Origin: Ciona savignyi | Taxonomy: Eukaryota > Chordata > Ascidiacea > Phlebobranchia > Cionidae | Reading direction: 5' to 3' | NCBI GenBank assembly: GCA_000149265.1 | Contig: CH003428.1 | Span: 47,723 to 111,722, forward strand | Length of the DNA: 64,000 bases | In this document: piece by piece, positions 12,701-26,402 of the stretch | Layout of the letters: every line of letters begins with the position of its first letter | Numbering within the stretch: position 1 is the first letter of the stretch | Made by a program: the position numbers and the translations under genes | The notes under the pieces: model-generated | The model's input: only the letters and a program-made list of their open reading frames with translations | Database searches by the model: none | What the model was told of the DNA's origin: nothing

Positions 12701-15700
12701 TTTTTAATCTCTTTTTAATTACATAAATGCCAAGCAAATTAAAAATACTATTTTATCATCATTCAAAAAAACCTCAAAAAAATATTTTCCTTTAAATTTT
12801 TTATTAAACATGGAATCATCAAACCTTGCACTCGGGTTGGTGTCCCCCAACCACCCTCAAGTCCCGATTATCGACGAGAACATCGTAATCGATCCTGGGG
12901 GTTTCCCCACCCAACAATCCGGTCACTGGTTGGTCACTGGGGAAGAACAAATTAAAGTTTGTCATCATAGCTGCAACAATAGAATAGATTCTTTTAGGTA
13001 AGCATAGTATATTTGTTTTTGTTCATTTAAAAACAATAATTAAAGGAACACACACTTTAAACAAATTGTAAAAAAATGGCTAAAACAAAAATCGAAAAAA
13101 AATGTATTAGAACAAAACATATATGGAAACGGCCATAAGGACCACTTTTTGGGGAAATTATGCTGGTACATTATAAGGAAAACATAGGTTGAACGGTGCT
13201 GTTCATTATTTTTTTCCATAGTAGTTGTTTAATGTTCACACTCTAAAGATGCAGTGGTGATATTCACATGTATCCTGTTCACATGGGCGTAAGTTAGAGT
13301 TGTCAGAGGTGCAATCTTAATGTGAACCAACATACTACATATCCGACTTAAACATAACAATTGAAACAAAAAAATACTAGTTTAGAGTGTTTGATTATAC
13401 TAAACTTTACCAGTTAAATTTCACTGAAATGTGGAATATGAAACAACCCTAGATACAACTTTGCCAAAATCTCAAATAATCTGTTGCTCTTACATATCCC
13501 CCTGTGTGAAAATATCCATCAACAAGTGTTCTGTTCTCACAAAAGCAGAATGGTAAGAATTATGGATTCTTCGGCGATATTTAACAAATTCTGATACCTG
13601 TGAAATAAAATAAACTTCAAACCATAGAATCATCTGACAGTGAAAAACACAAAAAAATATGGTGACCATTTACAGGGAAAATACCAATGGCAATGAAAAA
13701 AAATCTTCCAAAAGATCAAAGCTCTGTATTTTTATCCATTTATTTAAGAAGATATTATACAATTTAATGTATTAGTATAATCTTCTGTTAATAATATATT
13801 TATGTTGATAAAAAAACTGTGGCGCCAAAGAAAGTAGGGTAAAAAAATCGAGGCATATTACTTTGTAAAATGTTCCATTTCGAAAACAGGCGATCAGACA
13901 CTCCAATGATTCCTTGTTGTTGTTGATGTAGAAGTTGCGAGCCATTTGGAACACTTGGGATGCATGTTGGAAGTGACCCAGTGACACTACGTGGCGACAA
14001 ACAGTGTATCTGGACATATCAGGGGTTCGGTTATCGCTTTATTGTTTCTAATTGGTCAGATGATGAAAATGTTTACAGTTGTGGTGCACAGTGCTCTTGA
14101 GCAGTGATGACCATACATATAAGAATTGTCGTGATACTAATATTCTGATAGGATAATAATTCAAACACAGTAAAACCTTTTATACAAAACCATGTTAAAA
14201 TGCATAATGTATTCAAAGGGGATGTTCCAGCATAAGAAACTGATTAAAACAACTATAAGTTTAACTCTACCAGATGCTCCACTTAATGTAATTAATAAAT
14301 AGTTAAAGTCTTGGAGTTCTGTTTGGCTGACAAAAAGTTTTTGTGGGTAAGAAACTTTATGAAATGAAAGACTAACCTCACCAAGTTTAAAAATCAATAT
14401 TTCTGCGAGTTTATAGAGATTTGCTTCAAATAAAATTAATCAGATTTATTTGTGAAGGATTTTGAAAGTCTGGTTCTTTTAAAATACCTTAATTCGAAGA
14501 TCGGCTCCTTTTCTACCCAACATGACTTTAAGGGACTTTTAACATATGTTAAAGCCTTTTAAGGAATTGAAACATCATTATTAAAATGGCTTTAGGAACA
14601 TGTGTAAAATGCAGAAGTATAATCTCAGATAAGAAATCGTCAAAATTTGAAACAATATGTTTATTGTGCTACAGTCCATCCAATTTCACCTTGTTTTTCC
14701 CACATTCCATAAGTTTAGTTAATGTTTAACCGGCTTATTTTATACTGACTATCTTTGTGGTCAGAGTTAACATTCGTAGCCCTGGTGATAGTCTTGATAA
14801 GCTAAGGATATATTATTTCAAGAATAGAAATTTACTATAATTTAGACAGGAAACTGGACCAGCACTATTGTGTACAGACTGTTAATCAGGATCAGATGAT
14901 TTAAATTGAGGTATATTTTGCGTTTTTTATTTGATTTTGAATATTTTATACTTTTAACCTTTTTATTATAAATTTTGTTTTAATGGTCTTTGTTAAATTA
15001 CTGACTTTGATTTTGCTTCTGTTAATTATTAACTTTGATATGTGCAATACACCTCTTTCTTATAATAAAAGCAAGAGAAATATTAAAATCAATACCCAGA
15101 AATGAGATGACAAAATATGGAAAACTTTTTAATTAAATAGAAAATGACTGTCTAACATTTTAACCCAACCCAACATTCTTTGATATTTTGTAAAATATTT
15201 AAAATTAATTATTTCATGATTTCAATAAAAAATGAATATTGGTTGAGCTAGCTATATAGCTATATATTCTCTTATAATAGTTAAAATTATTACAAACTGC
15301 TGTAATACTATAATTAATTTCAAAATCAAATTAAATTAAACAAAAATAATTTAAATAAATAATTTAAATTAAACAAAATAATACGAGGCACTAAAACAAG
15401 TTTACTTTATTAAATTGAAGTCAAATCGTTATGAATCCGGTACAAAAGAAGAAAAAGTGAAACTTTTTTATATAGAAAAGTCACAGGAAATTAGGTCACT
15501 AAAAAAAATCACAAGAAAAAATTACAAAAATTTGGTGGTAGTGTACATAGTACCTTCCCTTTCGCCTACCTTTTTTTATCTTGCCCACCCCAACTGCATT
15601 GTAGTTCACACTGACATTGTATAAACCCCAACTGCATTGTGGTTCGTTTTTTGATAGCCGCTTTTTAATTTCTTAGGTCTTTTATTTCCTTATTTTATAA

Positions 15701-18700
15701 TTAGCATTTTTTCTATGTATTTTTTTCTTTGTAGCTTTTTCAATGTGATTATTTATTCTGTGATTTTTTTCCTGTGTCTTACTGCAATGTCGTTTTTATT
15801 CATTTTGGCTGTTTTCATAGGAAACTTTCCCCGAGATTTTTCTACAATGTATTGTTATAAAATGTCATCGTTACAATTTAGAAATAAAAATCTAATGTGT
15901 CTGTAAAACCCATCAGGGGTAATCATAATAATGAAGTGCCACTGTTTACAGCAGAATATATCCCCACAGTTGGTATTTTGTGAGATAAACGACACCAGCA
16001 TAGCTAAATTAAAGCGAAATTGATTTTCCACCTAAATCAAATCTGACACCAGCACAAAGATTATAAATAAATTAATATATGTATAATAACAAAGCGAGCA
16101 TAAAGACAGTGAGTAAATCAAATAATTCTTCAGTTTGTTATTTTCCAACCTAAATCATGAACATGTTCTGCTTAAAATAATAGAACCGTCGGTCAACTCA
16201 CCCCAGAGTATCCTGCTGCATGTGCTTGATTTCCATTGAGTCATACAGATCAGCACACGGTGAAAACGCCCCCAGCGTGCAGTACACCCTAATAAGCATT
16301 ATCTTCATTTCGTAATTGTATTTGCTGTGCTCTAAGCCATGCTCAAGCACATATGCGCATCTCCATAAGAATCCAGTATCTCCTGCAATGATTGTTCTAA
16401 TGTGAATACTGACAATAGCATAGTGCAAACAGATATATTATGGTATAATACTGTGTATGACAATTTTTTTTTTTTTTTTTACACCAAATTCAAGGAACTC
16501 GTGGTATTTTCATTTTGACCTATGATATGGTAAGCCTTAATCTACATAATGAAAGTATCATTGTAAAGAAATCGAGCAAAAAAGTACAAAGTACCAGACT
16601 AACCTGAGGCAGCATAGAGGTCCATTAATATCCTGCCAGTCATAACACAATATGGGTCCACAGGGCATGGGTCAGTAGGTGGTCGGTTTGCAACTGAGAC
16701 ATACAAATATTTTTTAATTAATTAATTGCAAATGCCAAGAAACAAGATTAACTTGAGGACATTATATACATGGACCTGATTGTAAGTTGGTTTGCAAATA
16801 ACAATCTCAACAACTTTCTTTTTTTTAAATGTTTCAGCACATATGTGTGAGCTCATCGGTGTAAGTTGTTTGCTTGTGTAGTAGTATTAGTATTTGCAAC
16901 CAAGCTTATAATAAGACACATATACAATGTTCCTTAGTATATCTACTTAAATTTAACGCAGATATAAACTTTTAACAGAAATAGAAAATACCCTGTTGAA
17001 GCTAGTCAGTTTTAGCTAAATATGGCAAAAAAGGTGAACTATTAGTTTTAAAAATGTTTGATGTTATATATATAACATTTGGTCTGCTGTATTTTGGGTG
17101 AGAAGAAGCATAGAAGCTAAAATAGCTTCTTCAAAAAAAGTAGCAGGTGCAGTTTTGTTGTTTTTTAAAAAAAGTTACAAATATAATTCAAAATGTACCA
17201 TGTTTTAAGCCTGCTTCATGTTTGTTTAAGAAGTCGATAGCAAGTTGGTGCTTCTCCTTGATTGAAAGTAGATCATGCTCACCCAGATATCTATGGTCAA
17301 TATAAGAACTTTAATTACGAATGAGAAAGTTTATTGTGTTATCAGTCTGACATTTTCTGTCATGGAGTATTCATCATATAAAAAAATACAGATCTAGACT
17401 GACAGATTAGTCTAATTGTTTAGTGCGCCGCTTTTCACTCGAATAGTTGCAGGCACAAAACTAATCGCTCATCAATTGTGTTCCTGGGCAAGGCACTTAA
17501 TGGACCTGAAACCTGGATTAATGGGTTTTACTTAATTGAAGGAGTGTCTTAATCATACCCAACACACCAAAATTGCTCTGGTTAACCGGGTCGAGGTAAT
17601 CTGACAATAGCCCATATGTAAACTCCCTTGGTTTTTCCATTCACAGGGATAAACTTGAATATCCTATCTTATCACAGCTACGTGCATAATAAGCTTGACT
17701 GCAGCCCTCTAAGGTGCACTATAAACGGCAAAGGGTCCAAACCGTCAAATCTAAAAAACTACACATTCAAACACTGCACATGTAAATGCGACTCAAATAT
17801 TTTAGCGTTTCTTTGTTAACATTACACAATAACTTAACTTCTAGTGAAATTCAGTAAATTAAATAATTAAAATATTCGGCAAAAAAACCTCCACCTTATA
17901 AATAGTTCCTATCACTCGAGGTCACTTGTAAACTAAAGTTGTGCTCAAAATCCTGATAGTTTTGACAAATTAATTTAATATGTAAAGCCCAAACCTTGCA
18001 GCTTCTATAGTAAAAATGTGTCTTTGTATTTCTTTAATTTTCTTCTTCGAGATTTCATTTTTTAAACTCTCATCACAATCCCCATTCCATCCAGTTGAAG
18101 TGAGCGAGGATTGTTGCTCATTCAGCTGGGTGAGGAACTAAAACACAACGTGATGTTCTAAAGTCGGATAACCGTAACACCAACAACTTATACACAAAGT
18201 GCTTACAACAAGTGACCAAGTATCTAGTGGTCCTGAATTTAAGTTTTAGTTTAGTAAAAAATAATGAAATATAAAACAGGAAATTGTAATTGTTTTTTTT
18301 TGGGTTTTATTGTGAAAAGGTGTAACCGAATAAAATTCCCATTTTTACTACATTAATAATACTACCAAGCAAAAGCATTTTCAGAACAGCTTGCCATTAG
18401 TTTCTTGTGACCATATGGGTTTGAACATGCATAATTGAGGAAACTGTTTAATTTCCTGATATCTAGGGATTTAACTCATAGTGGAAATGAATTAAGGATT
18501 TATTTTGATATAAAACATAAAATATGTTAAGCAATAAAATTAATGGGCATGGATCAATTGTAAAATCGAGGAAAAAAACTAAAACTAAGACTAGAACAAC
18601 AAAACTACACCAATTAACACTGTTACCTGTTTTTTGTTGTGCAATAATGAAAAATATGGTTTAAGATCAGAGAAGCAGAATGGTTTAGGAGAAAAATCGA

Positions 18701-21700
18701 GAGCATATTCCAACAAGAGTTGTTTGGCTGGACCGAAACATGTTTCTGAAAATAACTATGTTACAAATATTTAACAGCTTTTTTATATAAATTGCGTCAT
18801 AAATTAAATATTAAAAGGAGAAAAAAATGCCATTAAAATGGGCCAAGAAGATTTTTACAAAGTAATTTCAATATGGTATAAAGTCGGATGTTTTATATGT
18901 AAATTTAAGGGCTTTATTGAAAACAAAACTATGTAGACAAATAAAACTTAGACAGACATGAAATTTAATTCAGTCTACGGTTCAAACTATACAGGTCAGT
19001 GATTTAGTCTGTTAATAAATTCAATATGTTGGTCTGTTGCTTTGAGTAGTCTGTTGATGTTTGTAATTTACCCAGTTATGGAAAGTAGGTCATTTATTCC
19101 AGTAAGTTTTTCTGTGATTTAGTCTAGGCTGTGTTCCAACTTCCATTTATACCCAGTACATGTTTATATGTTCTATTGTAAACTAAATGACAGTCCAAAG
19201 ATCAATTTATTGTTGAAAAAGGAATTGGAGTGATGACAAACCTTGATCATCATCACCAAACCGCTCTTTCATTCTTTTTAACATTTCGAGGCGGAGGAGG
19301 TAAGGTCCTCTTCTCTTCCATTCGAGAAGAGCATTTTCTTCAGTGACAAGATTAATGATGAACTGAATCTCTTCTTGTAGTCTTGTGCTATTTTCTGGGC
19401 AACTACAGCAAAAATGAGCTATTTTTGTATCAATTGTGATGACTTTTATTGTTAAAAACATTAAATAGTTTATACTTGAATAAAAGTTTGACATTTTAGA
19501 GAATGATTGGTTGAGATTGTAGACTTTCAGGAAAACAAAGAAGACTTTACAATTGTATTAAATAATAGTTACTGGCAAAACAAAAAACTCAATTTAAAAA
19601 AATCCAAAGAAAAATAAAAAATAGCCGTTTTTGAATCTACTTTTTCTTTTAAGGATGGTTTCGCTTAACAGCAACACCTTTTTTTTATTTAAACAGAACA
19701 GACACAGCTGTGTTAAATCCTTAAAATATTGTTAAATACTAATTGATATTAATTATTATGTCATCCATAACATCACATCTTGGGTACAGTAGATTTCATT
19801 AGATTGGACCATTAATTATATTTTCCAATAAAGTGAATATTGTAATTTAAACGAATTTCGATTAAAGACTAATTAAACCCACCTGTTAAGGTCATTTTGA
19901 GCTTTACTTTCTCCATCTTTATCAAGTAAATGAAATAAAGAGTCCAGATAACCAACAGCATAGTTCCAAACTGATGGACTGGAATATAGATAACATAAAT
20001 AACAAATAAACTTTTAAAATATGGTTAGAAAATAATAAAAACAGGGAGTCTGTATTAAATGAAGATTGAAAGAACATATGACAAGCGATATAATTTTGCA
20101 ATACCAAGAAACATGTACTACAAACACCCATGTGCTGTCATGAAACAAGCAGCGTCATAACGTTTTATTATGTAATGCCTCCAAGCCGTTGCATATGTCG
20201 TAATTTGTTTACATTATAATGAAGGACCATTCTATTGAACAGAGGTTCCAGAGTGAAAGGCTGTTCTAACTCATACAACTCTTGTTCTTTACAGATGTCT
20301 GGGATTATTAACCGAATGTTACAGTATAAAACAGATCTGGACTATTACGGTCTGTATTCAGTATTTGATAACTCAGCAGTGAAACTGGAATCAATGCCAG
20401 GATCAGTTATAGAACCTACAGTAAGTTATATTATACATTTATTGCATGTGCAACTGAACTAATATTTTTAACTCATTTAAAGTTAATTGTTTGTCAAAAC
20501 TAAGAATTGTTACTAATTATTAGCCATGTATATTTTAAGAGGGGTTTAATATTAGTTTGCCAAAAATAAATAACTTTATGCAAATTGGAAGGTAGTAGTC
20601 ATAGCAATATTTACCATTATTATGGAAGACAATAACAAAATAAACATATATGTTTTTTTCTTAAGGTGAGTTTAATACTAGTATGTAACTACTGGTTTGT
20701 TGGTCCACAAAGTTGAACCACATAAACTTAAAATATTAAATATAGATATCAATTCAACAGAACACCGAACTTCTGTCGTATCGAAACCAAGTTTTCGATA
20801 CCTACTCCCAAGTTACCATCGGTGGAAACCGATTCACATGGATTTCTGGTGGCAATATCAAGACAGAAGCTGCTGTATTAAGAGATAGCAATAGATTTGC
20901 TATGATTCATTACATACCTAACTCATCACGTAAGTAGTTAATGATAGACACTTCATGATGTATAACGTATTTAGTTTGTTTATATGGATCGCCAAACATG
21001 AATTAACTTTCTGATGCATGCAAGCATAAAAATGGATAAAAATCAAACTATTATTACAGTATTTGTTACAAATAAGTTGTGGTGCCCTGATATGATGTCA
21101 TTCGAATGCTACGAAATTTTGGATTCAAAAATATTGTAGAATAATTTTGGAATACCGAACTACTAACACCAGCTTTAATTAATTTTATAAAGTTGTTAAA
21201 AATTAAATTTTTATTTTTTGATGACGTCACTATCTGGGCGTGCAGTTTTTAATCTGTTGACAATACAGCATACCTTTTTTTACAGAGTTGCTCAGAAACA
21301 CATTTCCTTTAAGAATATTATAATTTTGGTTTGATGACATTGTTAAAATAATAGCAGTTTCGACTAGAAATTGTGGAGATTTTTCACATGTCAAATAAGC
21401 CAAATTTGGTTATCTCATTTTAAAGGGTTAAATTGTTTAAACAAAAATGTCATGTAACATGGGTTAATTAAATGTAATCTTGAGTATAACGCGAGTATGA
21501 ACAACATTACATCTTGTACTGAATTCCACTGAACCAAATTAAACACAAACTGTTAAAACTTTTTTACTACTCCAAGCTCTAATAAAATGTCATAATATAT
21601 CAATCTCAAAGCCAGATTTTCTGGTCTCACAATGTAGGAGTTATCACGATATCCTATAATCTGTCTTAAAATACACTGTTTTCACAGGAATCATTCTGCT

Positions 21701-24700
21701 AGTTGGGAAGCCAGCAGCTGCCTTGGATGATGTGAAAAATTCAATGCATGGTTTACAACAATGTGTTATTCAACCTATGCAATCTCAAAGATGAAATGGC
21801 TGAACAACACCGAAATAACCTGCTGTAAAACATAATACCACCGCTGATTGAAGCTACATCCTGAAAACCCTTTGTATAAAAAGTACACTCACTCTTTCAA
21901 AAGAACTGGTTGATACATCATGGAGGTGTTGTTTGTAAATATGAAAAGTAAAAAATAATTTTTTTACACATTTGACTTTTTTTTTAACCCCAATGCATTA
22001 TGACATATGTGCTTAAACATAAAGAATTATGTTTACTTCTCTTTCAAGAGCTTCTTGTGTTCATTGTTGGCGAACTCCCAGTTGCTAAGTTTCTCTTGAA
22101 TTTCCAAAATCATTGCCGACCGCCCACCGATATCGCATGTTAACATTTCTAAGAAAAGATGGATGAAAAATAAATATATGATTAATGTTTATGGTAGCCA
22201 GCAACAGACCTTGAAAAAGTAAAAAAAGGGTTTGGTTTAAATTTTAAGTCTATATACTTTTTAAGTGATTTAATCTCTGTATTATACTAAATGCATTGAT
22301 ATTAAAACATATAGACTAATAACTACACAATAATGTTCCCGAATGGAATTCGGATTAAATATCATTTTTACTGAACTCTTGGTTTTCGGTTAAAAAAATA
22401 AGACATTATATTTTAATATTTATTAGAGATACACCTACACACCTCCTAATTCTCCATTCGCAACTTCAAGCGCTTTCTCATGCTTTCCAAGCAAATCAAG
22501 AATCATCAAGTAGAGCTTCACTTCTATAAATTAACATTATTTACATCCAATCCTATCCTTAAATTAGACTAATGTTGCCTGAAAAGTGGAAATGTGTGAA
22601 TTGTAACATTGATATTAGTACTAGCTTTATTTTAACAGTAAAGATTAAATACAAGTAGGTAACAAAAGTAAAAATTAGTATCATTCATAAAACACCACAG
22701 GATAATACTGAAATAATTTTTGCTTTGCATGTACAATTTAAGTAGAGATTGTTATAGAAAACAGCAAGTGAGCCAACAGTACTTGGGTCAACAAGCTATA
22801 AAATAAGTTCTTAAAAAATGATAAAAACACTATTTTAACTAAAATATGTAAGTGCCGAATTGATATGCATTGTGGTTGGTAACAGTTATATAGAAAGCTT
22901 TGTGTGGGTCTAATTCTTCCTTTAGTGGCTGGTCCTGGTGGTCTCTAAACCAAAGTTACTGATTGCCACAGTTACGAATAAAATTGTTACTTATTAATCA
23001 TTTAGCTTTGCAAGGTTTTAATTGAAACGAATGGTCAAAAAAACACAAATAACAAGAACCCAACATTGTAAAATATATAGAGGAAAAATTCTTGAATGCT
23101 CACTACCTGCCTCTGCCTCTATCCTCCCATTATTGACATGCTTCTCAATCATTTTCTCCGCCAACGGAAGATACATTTTCTTTGCCAAATTCCTATCACT
23201 GGCGTTTTCTGCCTAAAAAATTAAGTTTGTTTTTCATGGCAAAACGAAATTCAACAGCTTACCTGAAGTACAATGGCCATTATCCCCCAGAATAAATAAG
23301 GATTTTTTGGATGCTGCTTGAATAATAACATGGCCACCTGGGTAAACCAAAACAAATTTAAATGTTAATTTAACAATTTAAAACTAATTTTACTATGACA
23401 CCATATAAAAAAACTTAATTGTAATCGCTTAAACCTGTATGATCAATGGATTGAACAAATCTTAAAATAAGTTTCTTGTCATGTACAATGCAATAGGCTA
23501 GCTTAGTAAGTTAAATGTAATAGAGTAAGCTATATTTTGTGGTCAACATTGCTGTAATTTATAAATTAATAAAACAATTTATAAAAACATTTATTATAAA
23601 CAAAACAGTGTCCGCAAGATAAGAACCTGGGATTACAGAGCCACAACTGGTTGCTATTTCACTGTGTTTACTATTTTTATCTTCACACTTTGACAAACTA
23701 TTTGAAACTACTAGATGGAAAAAACGACACAAACTTTTTTCAGTTTATGGACGACAAATTGAACAACCACAAAAAAGTTAGGCCTAAGGATCCCTTTGAA
23801 AGTATCAAGTACCAAGTAAAGCAGTAAAGACATGAAAAAAATACAACCAGAAAAGGAAGTTAAAAAGGATATGACTACATCTAACGGCTTACTCTTTGCA
23901 TTTGTTGGAACTTCTCGTGTCGTACGTACGCCATGAATAAATGTGACAGGTATTCCTCATTGCCTGGACAAAGTCTTACAGCGTTTTCGTATAACGGGCA
24001 TATTAGTTCACCTAAACAGTGGATGAACATCCATTACGTATAAGTTTTTAATTAAAAAACCATAAAAATATATCATACTTACACTGTAAGCAGTTGTTTA
24101 GGTTCAAAATGTCGACAAGCAATGCTTGCAAAGAAGAAATAATTTGAGCTATAAAAATAGTAACGGCTTGTATGTTCATGTATTTACCATTTATACTCAT
24201 TGTGATATATTTAACAAGTATGCCATACTATACTTAATGATTCCCATAATAGGTAGAATAAAGGGCGATGTTACCATAAGGCAATCGTCAGATTATCTTC
24301 ATTACCTTAACCCCAGCAATTTTATACTCATTCGTTTCTACTGGTATATACTGCACAAATTTATCCACATAAACAAATAAAAAGATACTTTTTTGAATTT
24401 CTTTATAATAAAGACTGAGGCCTTGCAGGCTATTTTCATCTGTAGGTTCCTGCACAATGATTTCATTGGAAAGTAGAAATGCTTCTTCCTCCTTTCCCAT
24501 TCGGTGCAATGCAATTGTTTTTAATACCTGTAGTGGAAACAATAAATGTACACGATAAACTGTAATAAGTCAGCAGCCAATCTGCACAGAGCATGTCATA
24601 TATTATTGGTAGCTAGATTTCTTGAAGGCTTCATCACTAAAAGATGATTTTATATAACAAAGTTCTAATATATATCGATTTGTGTAATCATATTTTTGCA

Positions 24701-25150
24701 TCACTGGGCTAAGTTTTAACGACTTTCGCTGTTATTTAAAATCTTGCACAAAGTTTTGGATCTAAGAGCTATAAATTTTTCAAAATGGAAGTTTCCAAAA
24801 AGATCAGAATAATCCAAATGCAAAACAATAAATTAAATAAAAAGTTCCCATTTGTAGAGTTGTCTAAAAATTTCTGGTTTTAAAGATAATGCAATATGTT
24901 ACTGGTTCTTATTAATTAGTTAACCTTTGCAGCTAAAAGATCTTTTTGCTTTTTTAGAACTTTTTCTGTTTCATGAAATGCTTTTTTGTAATTTCCATTG
25001 TCCAGCAGCTCTGCAAAATAAATGGCTTATTATAATAAATATATTGATAAGTAAGCATGTAGAAACAAACATTTAGACCTTAATCAATCACTTACCATAA
25101 ATTGGCCTTAGCCTTCGTTCACTGACAGCATTAAGAACTGTGTTCGACAT
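9727..25150 (-). CDS. NAA25: NAA25, auxiliary subunit of N-terminal acetyltransferase B, 25 exons
   Basis: Exons in transcript order: 25096-25150, 24925-25010, 24389-24527, 24083-24148, 23893-24011, 23263-23337, 23107-23212, 22443-22523, 22037-22148, 19883-19978, 19242-19402, 18627-18745, 17995-18137, 17199-17290, 16604-16693, 16202-16382, 13862-14009, 13494-13597, 12825-12936, 12535-12682, 11945-12107, 11685-11782, 10818-10965, 10390-10528 and 9727-9945. All join in phase to 3000 nt, or 999 residues; human NAA25 has 972. The start reads SERRLRPIYELLDNGNYKKA, close to the human N-terminus. RGPYLLRLEMLKRM, ADLYDSMEIKHMQQDT and a basic KKRRKKGK segment sit where human has theirs. The protein is a TPR-type helical scaffold that holds catalytic NAA20 for acetylating Met-Asp/Glu/Asn starts in the cytoplasm. 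Exon 4 (24083-24148) adds about 20 residues absent from human. Exon 20 uses the second of two close AG acceptors. The long intron 19979-22036 contains a profilin-like gene on the + strand. Confidence 0.97.
11466..11590 (+). repeat. Two partial SINE pieces in tandem
   Basis: The first piece, about 11466-11535, matches the SINE tail (TTGGTTTTC, GGGTTAAACATGAATATTC). The second, about 11540-11590, matches the part just before the tail (CAATAGTTCCGGTAACCCGG, then GACCTGACGATT). Both are on the + strand but in reversed order relative to a full copy. This implies two insertions or a local rearrangement, inside a NAA25 intron. Confidence 0.6.
16464..16480 (+). repeat. Poly(T) tract
   Basis: A 17-base run of T in a NAA25 intron (poly(A) on the NAA25 sense strand). 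No associated element was recognised. Confidence 0.9.
17410..17685 (+). repeat. tRNA-derived SINE, nearly full length
   Basis: The head reads TTTAGTGCGCCGC, then AATAGTTGCAGGC, resembling tRNA promoter boxes. It is followed by GGGCAAGGCACTT, ATTAATGGGTTTTA, CCAACACACCAAAATTGCTC, GGTTAACCGGGTCGAGGTAATCTGAC and a tail with CCATTCACAGGGATAAAC, then AATATCCTATCTT. The order matches the copies at 38455-38738 and, inverted, 63785-64000. It lies in a NAA25 intron. Confidence 0.8.
20295..21794 (+). CDS. Profilin-like protein, 3 exons, nested antisense in a NAA25 intron
   Basis: Exons 20295-20420, 20761-20929 and 21688-21794 join in phase to 133 residues, the normal profilin length (about 125-140). 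The ATG directly follows a strong acceptor (TTGTTCTTTACAG), which suggests spliced-leader trans-splicing or a 5' UTR intron. Profilin-like landmarks occur in order: the turn MPGSVIEPT (compare VPGKTFVNITP in human PFN1), VFDTYSQVTIGGNRF (compare FFVNGLTLGGQKC), and a C-terminal strand IILLVGKPA (compare LVLLMGKEG) before the last helix. The usual Trp3 and Tyr6 that stack on poly-proline are not present; the N-terminus reads MSGIINRMLQY. Profilins bind G-actin, phosphoinositides and proline-rich ligands; loss of the aromatic pair resembles divergent testis-type profilins. Family membership is inferred from the motif pattern alone. Confidence 0.72.
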
Positions 25151-25972
25151 GTTGGTCCAAACTAAATATATATATAATAAACAGGCGATCTGTGATAGAA
25201 AATGGAGATACTGATACTTGGTTCGGTCATTGAACCATCCACTGTGTTGTTCCTTGGGAAACACACTTGTGTTTACCCCATTAATATGGATGGGAGAAAA
25301 ACTGGGCTGATATTAAATAAATACCCGCTATATCGCCGGCAAATCGACTGTGCGCACGAGGTAAAATGACGATTAAATTTTTAATTACGATTGTTGACGA
25401 AAATAAAAGTGGAGCATCTTACCCTACCCTAAAACAACAATAACAACTTTCTCTTCCCAAAAGCATGGGAAATTAAAAAGCAGTTTAACCCGAGTAGCAC
25501 AGATAAATAACATTGGAAATAATATGGAAAAACTTAAAACGTTATCACACGAGTAATCGTCGGATTACTTTGCGCCTACCGTCGGGTTAAGAAAGTTGAT
25601 GTCTGTATTATGTTATTAAGACCTTCTTTCCGTTTTATTATAACCCAATATTTCACGGGGTACAGGCGATGACCGTTAAATACATTACCGGTGACACAGC
25701 GGATTAACTAGAACCCAGTTTCGATAACCCAATATTTCGACTAAAAAGTCGACGCACTAACAAGCTATTTTGCCGAAGCTTTCAATGTTTCTATTTATTA
25801 TTTGGTAAATCCATACTTTACTTTATTTTCCATGCTAAAGAAATACACTGGATAAGATTATCGTGCATTTTGCTTCTCTGTGATTGGCTAGTGATAACGT
25901 ATTAGCATAAACTTTCGCCTTTCATCCATAGTACTCTACAAGGTGACGTCATTTTCGGGTAATGTGAGAGCA
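25151..25972. other. NAA25 upstream region
   Basis: Contains a diverged SINE-like stretch (about 25225-25375, with GGTTCGGTCATTGAACC, CCCCATTAATATGG and GCACGAGGTAAAATGACG). A perfect CRE-type palindrome TGACGTCA lies at 25944-25951. No gene recognised. Confidence 0.5.
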
Positions 25973-26073
25973 GCAAGATGCTCGATGTTCCGGAGAGCTG
26001 GGTGTCAATCTGTTGCGTAAAAAAGGGATTTCCAAAATTACTGGAGCATGCAATTGAAACTCAGTAGTTGTGT

Positions 26074-26081
26074 TGACGTCA
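26074..26081. promoter_or_regulatory. Perfect CRE palindrome in the left arm
   Basis: TGACGTCA, the full cAMP-response-element consensus. The matching copy in the right arm is at 26673-26680, and a third lies just outside at 25944-25951. Whether any is bound is unknown. Confidence 0.45.
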
Positions 26082-26402
26082 TAAAGGGATATGTTAAATC
26101 ACTCAAACTATGTACTTGCAATTGCAAGTCGCAATGTATTTGTAAACCCGATTAAACCAGAGAAAATTAAAGAGATTTCCATTTATTCATGTTTAATCGA
26201 ACAAGTAAAACACAAACAGTTTTGATATGTAATTACCAAACATACCTGTGGCCAAGGTATTCATAATTAATGGATCTTAATACTATAATCCATTTTTAAA
26301 TGCACTATTATGAACTGTTCAATAAATACCCTTCAAAAAACGTTTTAAAAATGGAAATAAAAGTCTTTTTAAAATTGTTAATAGGACATGATTTAAGTTT
26401 AT

